Positions 9,261 through 20,214 of a DNA stretch of 64,000 nt are shown here, piece after piece; position 1 is the first letter of the stretch; each line of letters begins with the position of its first letter. Made by a program: the position numbers and the translations under genes. The stretch lies in contig NC_089399.1 in assembly GCF_003171515.1 (NCBI RefSeq), positions 2,604,001-2,668,000 of the forward strand, in the 5' to 3' direction. The notes beneath the pieces are model-generated. The model was not told the origin of the DNA. It did not search any database and saw only the letters and a list, made by a program, of their open reading frames with translations. The DNA comes from Pyrenophora tritici-repentis. Taxonomy: Eukaryota; Ascomycota; Dothideomycetes; Pleosporales; Pleosporaceae.

Positions 9261-11577
9261 ATGGCCGATTACTCGGTCTACTCAAGGGGAACCGGCTCAA
9301 CCTTCTACCCGCAACACGCACAGAACATTCGCAACCTCCCTGGCCGCCGGTCCCCCACAACTAGCGCCCGCATACCCTTCAACAACCCCGATACTCCCTC
9401 TCCAGCACGATCCCCCGGGCGCCAGTCGTCTCCGTCGCAGTTTACCATGTTCAACCAGGGCCATGGGCACCAAGGCCACAATGTAATGATGAATGGACGG
9501 AACGGGCAAAACTATAGTATGATGAACCTGGGCAAACCCTTCCAGCACAACCAACACCATCAACACCACAACCAGCATCATCAGCAACACCAGGACATCT
9601 CGGGCAATAACCATGTTGGACAGTACAACCACCAGCACAACATCTCAAGCGGGGGCATGTCAAACGTCCAGCCCCACTTCACGCCGAACCACCTCCAAAA
9701 TGGCACGCCAAACAGCGCCCACAGCGGACTCAGCAAGCCGCAAACCGAACACTGGCAAGAGCAATTGCGGTTGCATCAAACGGCGCGTGAAATGACACAG
9801 GCCCACTCGCACGCCAGGATCCACCCGAGCGTTAGCAAGAGCATTGTAGCTGGAACCACAAACGGAATGCAGAAAGAGGCGGACGAGAAAGAGCGCAATA
9901 GGCCCGCTGCTCAGCGCGTGGATGATGGCAAGGACCAACATATATGGACCATTCTCGACTTTGGCGGCCAGAACCTCAAAGTAATCACGCCCGCGCTGTT
10001 CGCCTACACGTTCCTGACGAAGCTGTACCTCAACTCGAACAAGCTCACCTATGTACACCAAGACATTGGCCAGTTACGGAACCTCACACACCTGGATCTC
10101 TCCTTGAACAATCTACAGTACCTGCCCCCGGAGATCGGCATGCTCGTAAACCTGAAGCAGCTGCTACTGTTCGACAATCATATTGAGAACCTTCCGTACG
10201 AACTAGGATCCTTGTACCAGTTGGAGATGCTTGGCATCGAGGGCAACCCTATCCCGGACGAGTTAAAGCAAATCATCATGGAACAGGGTACACAGGAACT
10301 CATCAAGCACTTCCGTGAGAACGCCCCAGGTCCAGAGGCACCACCAGAGCGCGACTGGATCGTCCTTGATGACGTCCAGGATACTGCACAAGAGACGGTG
10401 AGCGCGCTCAGCTACAACATCCTATGCGACAAGTACTGTACGCAGTCACAGTACGGTTACACGCCGAGCTCAGCTCTTGCTTGGGAGAGCCGCAGGGAAC
10501 TCATCCTCGCCGAGTTGCGGGAGCGCGATGCAGATATAGTGTGTCTGCAGGAGATTGATCAAGATAGCTTCAACGAATTCTTCCGAGCAGCGTTGGCGCA
10601 TAATGACTACAAGGGCGTTTTCTGGCCAAAGTCGAGGGCGCGTACCATGGCAGAGAGGGAAGCCAAGCTGGTCGATGGGTGTGCCATCTTTTACAAGAAC
10701 AGCAAGTAAGTAACACTAACATCTAACCTCGGACTGTGCTAATTGGTACAGGTACATATTGCTGGACAAGCAGCTCATCGACTTCGCAAACACTGCCATC
10801 AATCGCCCTGACATGAAGGGTGAACACGACATCTTCAACCGTGTCATGCCCCGTGACGATATCGGAGTGGTTGCCTTCCTTGAAAACCGTGCTACAGGTT
10901 CGAGGTTCATTGTCGGAAACGTGCACGTCTTCTGGAATCCCGCCTTCACCGACGTCAAACTTGTGCAGGTCGCCATCTTGATGGAAGGGATCACGAAGCT
11001 CGCGACTCAGTGGACCAAGACGGCTCCTTGTACAAACAAGGTCGTATATCAGTTCACAAACGGAGACAGCGAAGAAGGAACAGAGCTCGACCCAACACAG
11101 GAGCCAGGACCGTCCAAGCAGTACTCTGATCCTGCCGACTTTCCTGTTATATTGTGCGGTGACTTCAACTCGCTGCCGACGTCTGGTGTGTACGATCTCA
11201 TTACGCACGGTAATGTGTCGAATGTGCACGCGGATCTGGGAACACGCAAGTATGGTAATTTCACACGAGACGGCATATCCCATCCGTTCAGTCTCAAGTC
11301 CAGCTACGCATCCATCGGAGAGTTGGCTTTCACCAACTATGTGCCACACTTCCAGGGCGTGCTCGACTACATTTGGTATTCGACGAACACGCTGCAGGTG
11401 GTCGGCCTGCTTGGTGACATTGACAAGGGCTACCTCAAGCGCGTGCCTGGGTTCCCCAACTACCACTTCCCAAGTGATCACGTCGCTCTATACGCTCAAT
11501 ACATTGTCAAGAACCGAAAAGAGGCGAAGAAGGTGTCGGAAGTAGACTTTGGGCCAAGTCGGGACCGAAGGAATTGA
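9261..11577 (+). CDS. CCR4: CCR4-type poly(A) deadenylase of the CCR4-NOT complex
   Basis: Two exons, 9261..10705 and 10752..11577, with a 46-nt intron (GTAAGT to TACAG); 756 aa. The N-terminal 200 residues are disordered and contain a His/Gln/Asn-rich tract (about residues 90-130). Leucine-rich repeats cover about 230-345 (LTKLYLNSNKLTYV, LTHLDLSLNNLQYLP). In yeast these bind the NOT/Caf1 core. The EEP nuclease domain covers about 378-745: LSYNILCDKYC, VCLQEID with the metal-binding Glu near 431, CGDFNS with Asp/Asn near 619, and the terminal PSDH near 723. All expected catalytic residues are present. The enzyme shortens mRNA poly(A) tails in the cytoplasm. The start ATG gives MADYSVYSRG, as recalled in filamentous-fungal orthologues. 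Confidence 0.95.
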
Positions 11578-12373
11578 TCGACACGTTAGTTCGCCTCCGG
11601 GCATGTCAATAGGCTTGTGGTGTAGCGTTCTCCATCGTTTTCCAGGCGTCATTTGCTCGGTGTTCGGTTGCTGGGGGTATGATGCAAGTTCAGGTTTGGC
11701 AATGGCGGGGTGAATCGCTCGATAGACGTGCGCGGTCTGATCATCTTGGGAGGCATGAGCAATGCCGGCGGTTAGTACACGAATCTCACAACACACATGT
11801 TGTTCGGTATTTAGAACATGCCTCCTTTTGGCATGCTGACGATGAAAGGACCACTCTCTTTTCAATATGCGAAGCGTTTGGCTGGTTGGGTCGCAGGTGT
11901 TTTGCGGCATGGGCTCTGATTGTTTGATCTATTTCTGGGTTTCTTTCGCGTTCTTCTTTTCTGCAATGTATCAACTAGGTAGTCGTTCAAAAAGACCTAG
12001 TCGCCTGCTGTAGCAGGGCCGACTGCGGTTTCACCGTTCGAGCATTGAATCACACTAGATGTATGTGAATATGTGAATGGAGTGAGGTTGCAGTTGCGGT
12101 GAGATTCTAGTAAACGGCTATGAGTGAGCTTACGGCCATAGATGGCGTCATGGGGCCATCCTAGAGGCCACGATTCGCCCGTGGAAGTGCAAGTCCAGAT
12201 GATGAGGGGGGGCCTCCGACTCGCCTTGACCGCCGCGGCGACGGGACCCACTTGGGTCAACACCGACCTTCATAGCTCCTCGACCACTTCCCCCAGGCCG
12301 CGCAACCACGCAATTCCCTGCAGCGTCCCTGAATCCTTCCAGTCTCTCCTCTCACCTCACATTACCAGACATC
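11578..12373. other. Intergenic: CCR4 3' flank and SEC14 promoter
   Basis: About 800 bases between two genes on the same strand. No ORF with a domain and no repeat worth noting. The last 100 bases before 12374 are pyrimidine-rich and AT-poor, as expected for a fungal leader. Confidence 0.6.
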
Positions 12374-13562
12374 ATGGCTGCTGCACCCACCAACGAGCTC
12401 AAGCTCGACCCCAAGTACGACAACTACGACTATCCTACTACTGCTCCCACCGCTCAGAGTGGACATCCTGGCCATACCACGCCTGAGCAAGATGCCGCTG
12501 TTGCCCAGCTGCGGATGAGTTTGGAGCAGGCCGGCCACACTAAGAACCTCGATACCCTGACTCTGGTATGGTCATTCTGATAGTCGATGTGTCCCTTGGC
12601 TAAACAATTAATAGCTGCGCTTTCTCCGTGCAAGAAAGTTCGATGTCAAGCTGGCGGAGAAGATGTATGTACCTGTGTATGGAAATGAATAGCAAACTTG
12701 ACTGACCGTTCTAGGTTTGTCGACTGCGAGAAGTGGAGGGCCGAATACGCTGGCGTAGGTGTCGAGGAACTTGTCCGTACTTTTGACTACAAGGAGCGGC
12801 CCGAGGTTTTCAAGTACTACCCTCAGTACTATCACAAGACAGACAAGGTGCGTCTATCACACATCATCTCTAACAAAACATACATCTAACACCACCTAGG
12901 ATGGCCGCCCGCTCTACATTGAGCAACTCGGTAGCGTCGATCTCACCGCTCTCCACAAGATTACGTCCGAGGAACGCATGATTCAGAACCTGGTCTGCGA
13001 ATACGAAAAGATGGCCGATCCCCGTCTTCCCGCCTGCTCACGCAAGTCGGGCTATCTCCTTGAGACGTCGTGCACAATTATGGACCTGAAGGGCGTTGGC
13101 ATCGGCAAGGCATCCTCGGTCTACGGCTACCTTGGGGCTGTTTCCACCATCAGCCAAAACTACTACCCCGAGCGTCTGGGTAAGATGTACGTCATCAACG
13201 CCCCCTGGGGCTTCTCTGGCGTCTTCAGCATCGTCAAGAAGTTCCTTGATCCCGTCACAAGCGCCAAGATCCACGTTCTGGGCTCTGGATACCAAAAGGA
13301 GTTGCTGGCTCAGGTCCCAGCTGAGAACCTGCCCAAGGCGTTTGGTGGATCGTGTGAGTGCGAGAAGGGCTGTCAATTGAGCGATGCGGGCCCATGGTGG
13401 GATCCTCAGTGGGCAAGGGAACCCAAATGGGCCAAGAAGAGCGACGACGCCATTGACAACTCTGCACTTCCTGCGCCTACGGACGGTGCTGCTCCCGCAC
13501 CTGTTGCGCCTGCTGGTGCTGAGCCTGCCGCTGCGCCTGCTCCCGCACCAGCTACCACTTAG
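12374..13562 (+). CDS. SEC14: Sec14-type phosphatidylinositol/phosphatidylcholine transfer protein
   Basis: Four exons: 12374..12565, 12615..12664, 12715..12847, 12900..13562; introns of 49, 50 and 52 nt; 345 aa. The CRAL-TRIO N domain ends in [18 protein letters not shown]. The lipid-binding domain follows: [51 protein letters not shown] and [16 protein letters not shown], as in fungal Sec14. Known role: lipid exchange that sustains Golgi phosphoinositide and diacylglycerol pools for secretion. After the conserved [11 protein letters not shown] the protein has a low-complexity Ala/Pro tail (about the last 40 residues). That tail is typical of filamentous-fungal Sec14 and absent from the yeast protein. 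All introns restore the family frame, so the model is firm. Confidence 0.94.
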
Positions 13563-14169
13563 GCAGTTCGTCGTCTGTTACGGAGGAAGCGAACTATCAG
13601 GGGAAGCAATTCGGCGTAGGGGCGTGATATTCAGAAGGGAGGCTGTCTAGGCTCTCCAGGCGCTCGCTGATTGTAGTATAGACTAGCATGGCGAACGTAA
13701 AATCATCAACATCATCTTAACGGGGATAGCTCGAAACGCTTGCATTATTTTGGTTGTACCTTTATGCTTTTGCACAGTGTTTTATTGTGATCTTGACTCT
13801 GTTATAGTGTAGGGATGTATACTGTCAGTCAATATTTGGTATGTCATTATATCATCTTCATTGAATGTTATTGGGCAGGGCAGGGGTTGCAAGCGCTTAT
13901 TGACTATTATACAGTTGTCTATATAACTCTTTTCGTCTATACGAGCTTTGAGACGCGTAAGGTCACTAGGCCTCGACTATACATGTATGTACCGTATGGA
14001 CTGCTTCGTTTGGTGCCTACACCAACAGATCTTACAGTGAGTGAATGGACTTCTCAGTGTCAAGCGCACAGGCATATACCAGTATCCCTACGAACACTCT
14101 ACTCTCTAGCATCATCTTGAAAACTATCCAACTCTTACAAGCCTCCAACCACCTCGGTCGGTCGCAGCC
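13563..14169. other. Intergenic: SEC14 3' flank and BTB gene promoter
   Basis: About 600 bases, AT-rich towards the middle (13700-13960). No coding signal, repeat or RNA gene recognised. Confidence 0.6.
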
Positions 14170-14968
14170 ATGAGTACAGCATCCAAGGACGCTCGCATTC
14201 GACGGTCACAGGCATTAGGCTATGTCACCTCACCCTCCCTCCGCGTCATCGTCGGCGAAGCGCCAGACCAGAAGGAGTTCTTCGTTCACGAAGGACTCGT
14301 CTGCCCACGCAGCGAGTTCTTCCGCAAAGCCATGAGGGGGCCATGGACGGAAGCGCAGGAACGCAAGATCGATCTCGGACAAGAAGAACCCGAAACCTTT
14401 GCTCTTTACCTTGAGCTACTGTACGTAAGTGTGAAAGCACCATGAACGAGAATGGGAAAAACACAGCATCTCTTAGCTAACATCTAATCAACGACAGACA
14501 GGCACCATACCCACCATAGAAGACACAGAACTCTACGCACCCCTCAGCAAGCTCTATGTCCTAGCCGAAATGCTCATGGACGACACCACAAAGACCATTG
14601 TCCTAGACGCCATGAAAGCACAGATTGACGACGGACCTGAAGAAGACCACTATTGCTTCCCGGAACCAGATGCCATCCGTATCATCTACAAGGGAACAAC
14701 CGAGTCTAGTCCCGCCCGCGAACTCATGGTCAAGTTTTACACAGACTACTCTTGCGGTGAGGAGCTGGAGGAGTTGGCAGATCTTAAAGAGTTTCATTTT
14801 GATCTTGCGCGCAGTCTAATCACTAAACGGCTGAGGCCTGGGGAGCACGATTTAGTGAAGGAGGAGCTGGACGACGTGAAGAAGGAGTTGAGCGCCGTAA
14901 AGAAGGAGCTGAGCTCTGTGAAGAAGGAATTGGCGAAGAGGACGGATGCGCGCGTGTATCATGGGTGA
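14170..14968 (+). CDS. BTB/POZ domain protein with C-terminal coiled coil
   Basis: Two exons, 14170..14424 and 14498..14968, with a 73-nt intron (GTAAGT to GACAG); 241 aa. A fungal-type BTB fold covers about residues 20-145: the start LRVIVGEAPDQKEFFVHEGL, the C-P-R-S-E-F-F-R-K-A-M core, and FALYLELLYTGTIPTI across the intron. LSKLYVLAEMLMDDTTK marks the later helices. The C-terminus is a short coiled coil of near-identical heptads ending in KKEL. BTB proteins of this type mediate dimerisation or link to Cullin-3; there is no Kelch, MATH or zinc-finger partner here. They are numerous and fast-evolving in filamentous fungi, so no specific role can be given. The next gene downstream is also a BTB relative. 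Confidence 0.82.
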
Positions 14969-15615
14969 ATATTGTGGGTGTCTATGGAGGTCGGGATTGT
15001 GCCACATAACTGAACTTTGAGCTTGGGGAGGTAATCGTGCGTGTGTGAATCTGTGATGAGGGAGTCTGCAGAGCCGCAGAGTGGTTTATCTGCAAGCACT
15101 GCGCTGGTGCCACAGAAAAGTGCTCTGCTTAGACCACAGAAAGGAACAAAGACCCGGATTATGATGATTGGTGAGTATGAGCACTGTGCAGAGTAACTGC
15201 TATAGGTGGGCGGTGAAACCCTGTTTTGCAGCGGCATTGCAAGACGCCCAACCACACTAATTGAAGTTCGTCTAGAGGAAGTACCTATGCGCATTCTAGG
15301 GCTCTAGCATCGCTAGCATAAAACATTCACACATATAAGCTAAATCCTGGGTGATGCCAAGTAACTGTCTGCGGAAACGGATGACAATACCATCTTCGTC
15401 GGTTTCTTCACCAGGACGGCTTCACCTCACCGTTCTGGAATAGGCAATTAACTGCTTCTCTTTCACCTGGACGGCTTCTCCTAACCGCTCTGGGATAGAC
15501 AATGAACTGCTTCTCTCTCACTTTTGCGGGGATCCTATGCTCAGTTCTTGCAGTATACCTTCTCATGCCCTCCAATTAACAACACACTCGGTCCATCATA
15601 CTACTTTCGCCAACA
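14969..15615. other. Intergenic between two BTB genes, containing a 55-bp tandem duplication
   Basis: About 650 bases between the two same-strand BTB-type genes. Apart from the tandem repeat at 15407-15516 I see no structure and no coding signal. Confidence 0.6.
15407..15516. repeat. Two-copy tandem repeat, about 55 bp per unit, diverged
   Basis: Copy 1 (15407-15461) and copy 2 (15462-15516) both run ttcaccnggacggcttc, then a CACCG/AACCG-NTCTGG block, and end in aactgcttctct. The copies differ at roughly ten positions. The unit sits about 100 bp upstream of the next start codon, so it may be a duplicated promoter element. Confidence 0.75.
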
Positions 15616-16644
15616 ATGACAGTCATCAAATCTCGAGGCGCGACCAAGAAGCTGGGCCCGATCAGGTACGTCGTATCTCTCCCAATCATCAATACTACAG
15701 TACACTAACACAGTAGTACAGGCAGCAAGATCGTCCAATTCAGGATCCCCAGCCTAGATCGCCGCTTCGCCGTCCACGAAGGTACCCAGACCCTTTCATC
15801 AAAGTCCCAGTATCCACACTCTCTGACCATAACCCCTCGTCTTCTAGATCTCATCTGTCGAACCTCTTCTTTCTTCAAGTCCCAGGTTCAAAACAAGCGA
15901 AAGCCCGTCTCCCCCACCGACAAGTGCTGCTTCTGCCTCGAAGCCCTGGACCCTATTACCAGCGATATTTCTTTCTGCGTACAGTGCGGACAAAACGTTC
16001 ACGAAGTCTGTATGGAAGACTGGAGGAGATCTTACTATCTCGACCCCAACAAGGAAGCCCCGCTCACATACCTAATGTGCCGAGCCAGCTGGACGAACGA
16101 TCAACTGCTCAGCTATCTCGCCGTGGAGAAAGAGCTCGACGCCGAAGCCGTACACATCTATCTTGACTGGCCCTATACCTCTACTCTTCACATACGATCT
16201 ACTCTTTCCCGGGATACCGATGCATTCAACCTTGTCATTCTGAAGCTATGGGCAGTTGCCAGCGCCGTGGAAGATACAACGTTCAAAGCCATTGTCATCA
16301 CCACGTTCTTCGAGCAATCACGATCTGTTTTCACTACCGAGAGTGTCAAGTGGGCGTTTGTTGAGAGAAAGTGTGACGATGAGATACGCGACTTTGTTCT
16401 TACTGTCGCCCTGACGTACCTCTACCCTGGCTGGTTCCGTATATGGGGGGACCTCTGGCCAGACGAGTATGTCAGGGAGCTGGCGGATATGGCAATGACA
16501 ACCTGGAAAGAGAGAAAGAGTATTGGTGATTTGAGCAAGATGTGGGCGGAGAAACTGGGCACTGAGAGCGACGATGACGAGGAAGAGGGGCTTGTTGCAA
16601 AATCGAAGGGGCAGACGTCTACTGATGTGGCTTCCGGTCTTTGA
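15616..16644 (+). CDS. BTB-like protein apparently interrupted by a RING-type zinc finger
   Basis: Three exons: 15616..15665, 15717..15781, 15848..16644; 303 aa. The first intron has two in-frame acceptors (15713 and 15716). Residues about 18-58 look like the start of a fungal BTB domain (VQFRIPSLDRRFAVHEDLIC, then TSSFFKSQV). A Cys-rich finger follows at about 63-118 (CCFCLEALD, FCVQCGQNVHEVCMEDW, LMCRASW). The order C-x2-C, C-x2-C, H-x2-C resembles RING/PHD, but the last pair is incomplete. After it come VHIYLDWPYTSTL and LVILKLWAVASAVEDTTFKA, which match the second half of the neighbouring BTB protein (ALYLELLYTGTI, LSKLYVLAEMLMDDTTK). The tail is acidic. The architecture suggests a ubiquitin-ligase component, but that is inference. 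Confidence 0.75.
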
Positions 16645-17978
16645 CGAGAAGAACATTGATTTACCTCTTGTTCGAATCATGGTCTCATGCTTCTAGGCCT
16701 ATGAGTAGGTTGCCGGCATTCACGCTATAAGCCGGGAGTGCAGAAACATTTGAACCTGGGGGAGGATTGAGAGATGCAAGATTGGACGCTTCTTGTTGAT
16801 GTTTCGGATGATGATGATGGGCTGCTCCTTTCTCGTTCGGGATATTAAAACGGGTGCGGTGGAGTGTCAGGCAGTGATGTCCTTTGTGGTATTATTCAAT
16901 AGCTCCGCACGAGTATCCGAGAGCTTTCAAAAGTCATGCCCCTGTTTTGTACCTTGATCCACATTTCTTGGTATCTCATCTTTCTGTTTGCTGTTCGTTT
17001 TGTCTTCCCGATTACCCTCCGACACCACCAAGAGTCTATCGGCGCTGTTGTCATGTTCTCCCTACATGTCGCGGCTCTTTCGAGCGCCATACTTTCAAGC
17101 GCCGTACTGGTACGAGCAAAGGCTAAAGGATAGTCTCAAGGCAGGGCATGCTTGTCATTTGACTGGCTGCTCCTCACACAACATGCGACCTGTCGCGTGG
17201 TAGTCGTCTCCGGACACCCGTTCCCCAATCGCAAGCGCTATGTATGGAATCCAGGGCTTCCTTGTTGTTGCTGGCTCTTAACGATTCGCTTGTGGTTGTG
17301 AACAGGCCAGCGACAGTGTTTACCAGAATATCCGGAGTGAGTTCATTTCCGCGGAAATGGGCAAGAGGATCGTTTGACCGACGTATTGAACTGGATGTTG
17401 AATTCAAATCGCTTGCTGTCTAGCTGTTGTGATACGCCCCCTGCTTCGATGAAAGGCATGTTGAGTGGCGACCTCAGGATGATGCAGGCAAGAGATTCGT
17501 GGACGTCCAGGGCTCACACGCGTTATTTTGGCCGTAATTCGGAGTAGGATACGAATTCATGTTGGTGAAAATATTCCAGATGGGAAGACCTTGGCCTTTA
17601 TATCGCGGAGTACCTAGTTGTCTACCTAGGTAGTTGTGCCAAGCTCTGTCCGATAACCATGACAGCGAAGAAAGTGGGCATAGCAACGATCCGATTGGAT
17701 TCCTAGTAAAAATGTGGACTCGATGACACAACTTGAATACAAAGCTAATAAACCCAAAGACACGTAGTAGACTTCATGGATGTCACATAATCGCAACTCG
17801 GGGTTTCGGAAGCCTTGGCGTTCCTCACCTAGGCAGGTAACCATCGGACACAGCCTCCTACGCCCCAAGCTCTCCGTACAACCTACCTGACTCCAGACAC
17901 TTACGGAATGCCAAATTATAACGCCCGTTATTGTTTTAGTTGTGGTTATGATAGATCTTGCCTGACCGAAACACTAGG
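16645..17978. other. Intergenic, AT-richer, upstream of the MITE-like element
   Basis: About 1.3 kb with only short, domain-free ORFs on both strands. A perfect palindrome CTACCTAGGTAG sits at 17622-17633, and related CCTAGGYA strings occur at about 17829 and 18036. No gene seen. Confidence 0.55.
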
Positions 17979-17980
17979 TA

Positions 17981-18155
17981 CAGTGTAGTAGACTCCGCAA
18001 CAATCAATTCAATCCGGTCACTCTCCTAGACCCACTTACCTATCTAGGTAGGGCTTAAACTCCTATAGGTAACTACTAGGCTTAAAGCGGTAATCAATCA
18101 ATCCAATCTGAACCTTCTAGGACCCACTTAATTGATTGTTGCGGACTGTGCAGTG
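17981..18155. mobile_element. MITE-like element with terminal inverted repeats and TA target duplication
   Basis: 175 bp bounded by TA dinucleotides (17979-17980 and 18156-18157). The left end begins CAGTGTAGTAGACTCCGCAA and continues CAATCAATT. The right end, read on the other strand, is CACTGCACAGTCCGCAACAA followed by TCAATT. The inner 16 bases of the inverted repeat (TCCGCAACAATCAATT) are identical. Inside there are two direct copies of a CAATCAAT-CAATC-...-TAG-ACCCACTTA block, at about 18001-18038 and 18093-18130. There is no coding capacity. TA duplication and CA-starting ends fit a non-autonomous Tc1/mariner-type element; the superfamily is inferred. Confidence 0.7.
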
Positions 18156-18157
18156 TA

Positions 18158-18534
18158 GGTTTGCAAAGAGGTTGTATGATATGAAGTACAGACGTTAATA
18201 AGCAGTTTGGGAAAGGAGGCCTATACCTATCATCTTAAGACTACTGGAAAAAAATGCATCTAGTACGTTCTTTAATAGACTATAATGTAAGTCGATTGGG
18301 AGTTTGATATGAAATCGGACCGGACGCACTTGTTTCCCACATGCGCGGATTGCTGTGCAACTGCGGTTCCGAGGGGCTATGGCCACGCATCACCATGTAT
18401 GGAAGTCTTACATGGATGACATAGAGTAAGCCCCTTGCGTAGAAGGTAGTGAGAGCTTGGCGTTTGGTGAATTATAAGTATTGGGATATGTCCACCGCCA
18501 ATAACTTTCGTCATTATCACTACAATTCGACAAA
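18158..18534. other. Promoter region of the P450 gene
   Basis: About 380 bases between the MITE-like element and the P450 start codon. No coding signal; must hold the P450 core promoter. The MITE ends 379 bp before the ATG. Confidence 0.55.
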
Positions 18535-20214
18535 ATGCACAGCTCTATCTTAATAGGCCTCTGGGTCAGCATCTCTTTCATCATCTACAGAATCGTTGCT
18601 TCGATCATCACTTCACACCGCCATGCCGCTAACGCACGCCGACTGGGGTGTCTACCTGCTCCTAAATTCAATGATCAAATGCCGTTGGACATATTCAATA
18701 TCAGAACCGCTGCAAGAATAAGCAAGGCCGATAAAGAGCGTCGCGTCCCGCAGTACATTCAGTCACGCGTCCACAATGCTTGCGAGGTAGAAGGCAAAAC
18801 GGTCAGCACATTCTATGCAAACTTTATGGGTAGCGAGGGTATCTTCACTGTTGAGCCACGGAATATTCAAGCCATCCTAGCGACACAGTTCAAGGACTTT
18901 GGACTAGGAGAGCTGAGAAACGAGAGCTTCTCCCCGTTGTTGGGTCGCGGTATCGTAAGTGCCATACCTGTAGCGATGCAACGAAAATATGGAGACACTG
19001 ACGTTGATTAGTTCTCCTCAGATGGCGAGCAGTGGTCGCATGCCAGAGCGCTTCTTCGGCCTCAGTTTGCGCGAGACCAAGTTGGCGACTTGAACCTTAA
19101 CGAAAAGCATATGCAACATATGATGCGAGCATTGCCCATCAACTCGAACGGCTGGACCGACGTCACCGACATTCAGCGGCTGTTCTTCCGCCTGACACTG
19201 GATTCAGCGACCGAATTTCTATTCGGCGCAAGTGTGGATTCGCAGCTTGCGGCCTTACCTGGGTACACTTCTAGTAAAGCACCAGGGCCCGTGAGTGAAG
19301 GGGAATTCGCAGTCTCCTTCGACCAAGCACAAAGCACGATTGCTGCGGGTACCCGACTGGGGATCGGATACTGGTTGACGTACGATAAGCAGTTCAAGAA
19401 AAACTGCAAACAGTGTCATACCTTTATCGACTTCCATGTCGAACGTGTGCTTTCTGGGAAGAAGACGAACCAAAAGACGGCGAGTGGAAAAGAAAAGTAC
19501 GTCTTTCTCGACGCACTTGCAGAGGCTACCCGAGACCCCGCCGAGCTTCGCTTCCAATCCATCTCGATTCTTCTAGCTGGACGCGATACCACGGCATCAC
19601 TTCTTTCGTATGTCTTCATGCTACTCTCACAACATACCGACATATATCAGAAGCTTCGTGCTGTCGTGACGCAACAATTCGGTACCTACTCCAAACCTCA
19701 GAACCTTTCATTCGAGAAGTTGAAGTCATGCAACTATTTGCAGTGGGTTATGAGCGAGACCCTCCGTCTTTATCCCGTCGTTCCGTTTGATACTCGCTGT
19801 GCGCTTCGCGACACCACATTACCCGTAGGTGGCGGCCCAGACGGCACAGCTCCTGTCTACCTAAAGAAGGGCATGCACATGGACTACAGCGTTTACGTCA
19901 TGCATCGCCGCAAGGACCTTTGGGGAGAAGATGCAGGGGAGTTCCGCCCAGAGCGCTTCGAGGGGAGGAAGGGTGGGTGGGAGTTCCTCCCCTTCAACGG
20001 AGGACCACGAATCTGCATGGGACAGCAATTTGCTCTGACGGAAGCGGGATTTGTGATTGTAAGAATGGCGCAGAGATTTGACGAGATTGAAGGTGTAGGG
20101 AATAGTTGGGAGCCGGTTGAGAGGGGTGGCTGCGGGTATACCAGGCATGCTGCGAGCTTATCTACGTGTCCGGCGGATGGTGTCAAGGTTAGGATGAAGG
20201 AAGCCAAACAGTAG
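18535..20214 (+). CDS. Cytochrome P450, CYP52-like (alkane/fatty-acid hydroxylase type)
   Basis: Two exons, 18535..18954 and 19012..20214, with a 57-nt intron (GTAAGT to GATTAG); 540 aa. An N-terminal membrane anchor (LIGLWVSISFIIYRIVASII) is followed by a polar, Pro-containing hinge. Family landmarks are present: ILATQFKDFGLGELRNESF, IFSSDGEQWSHARALLRPQF and the I-helix oxygen-activating AGRDTT (near 325). Then come the K-helix ETLR, the PERF stretch and the haem-binding FNGGPRICMGQ with the ligand Cys near 474. This combination is typical of CYP52 and related clans, which hydroxylate the omega end of alkanes or fatty acids at the ER. Substrate is not provable here. It stands alone, without other tailoring genes, so a catabolic role is more likely than a biosynthetic cluster. 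Confidence 0.9.

Noticed and set aside
10723..11481. 252-codon frame antisense to CCR4
   Set aside because: It mirrors the nuclease domain of CCR4 and has no domain of its own.
15722..15781. Acceptor after TACAG at 15721 for the first intron of the BTB-RING gene
   Set aside because: It would shift the frame and destroy the BTB-like start; acceptors at 15713 or 15716 keep it.
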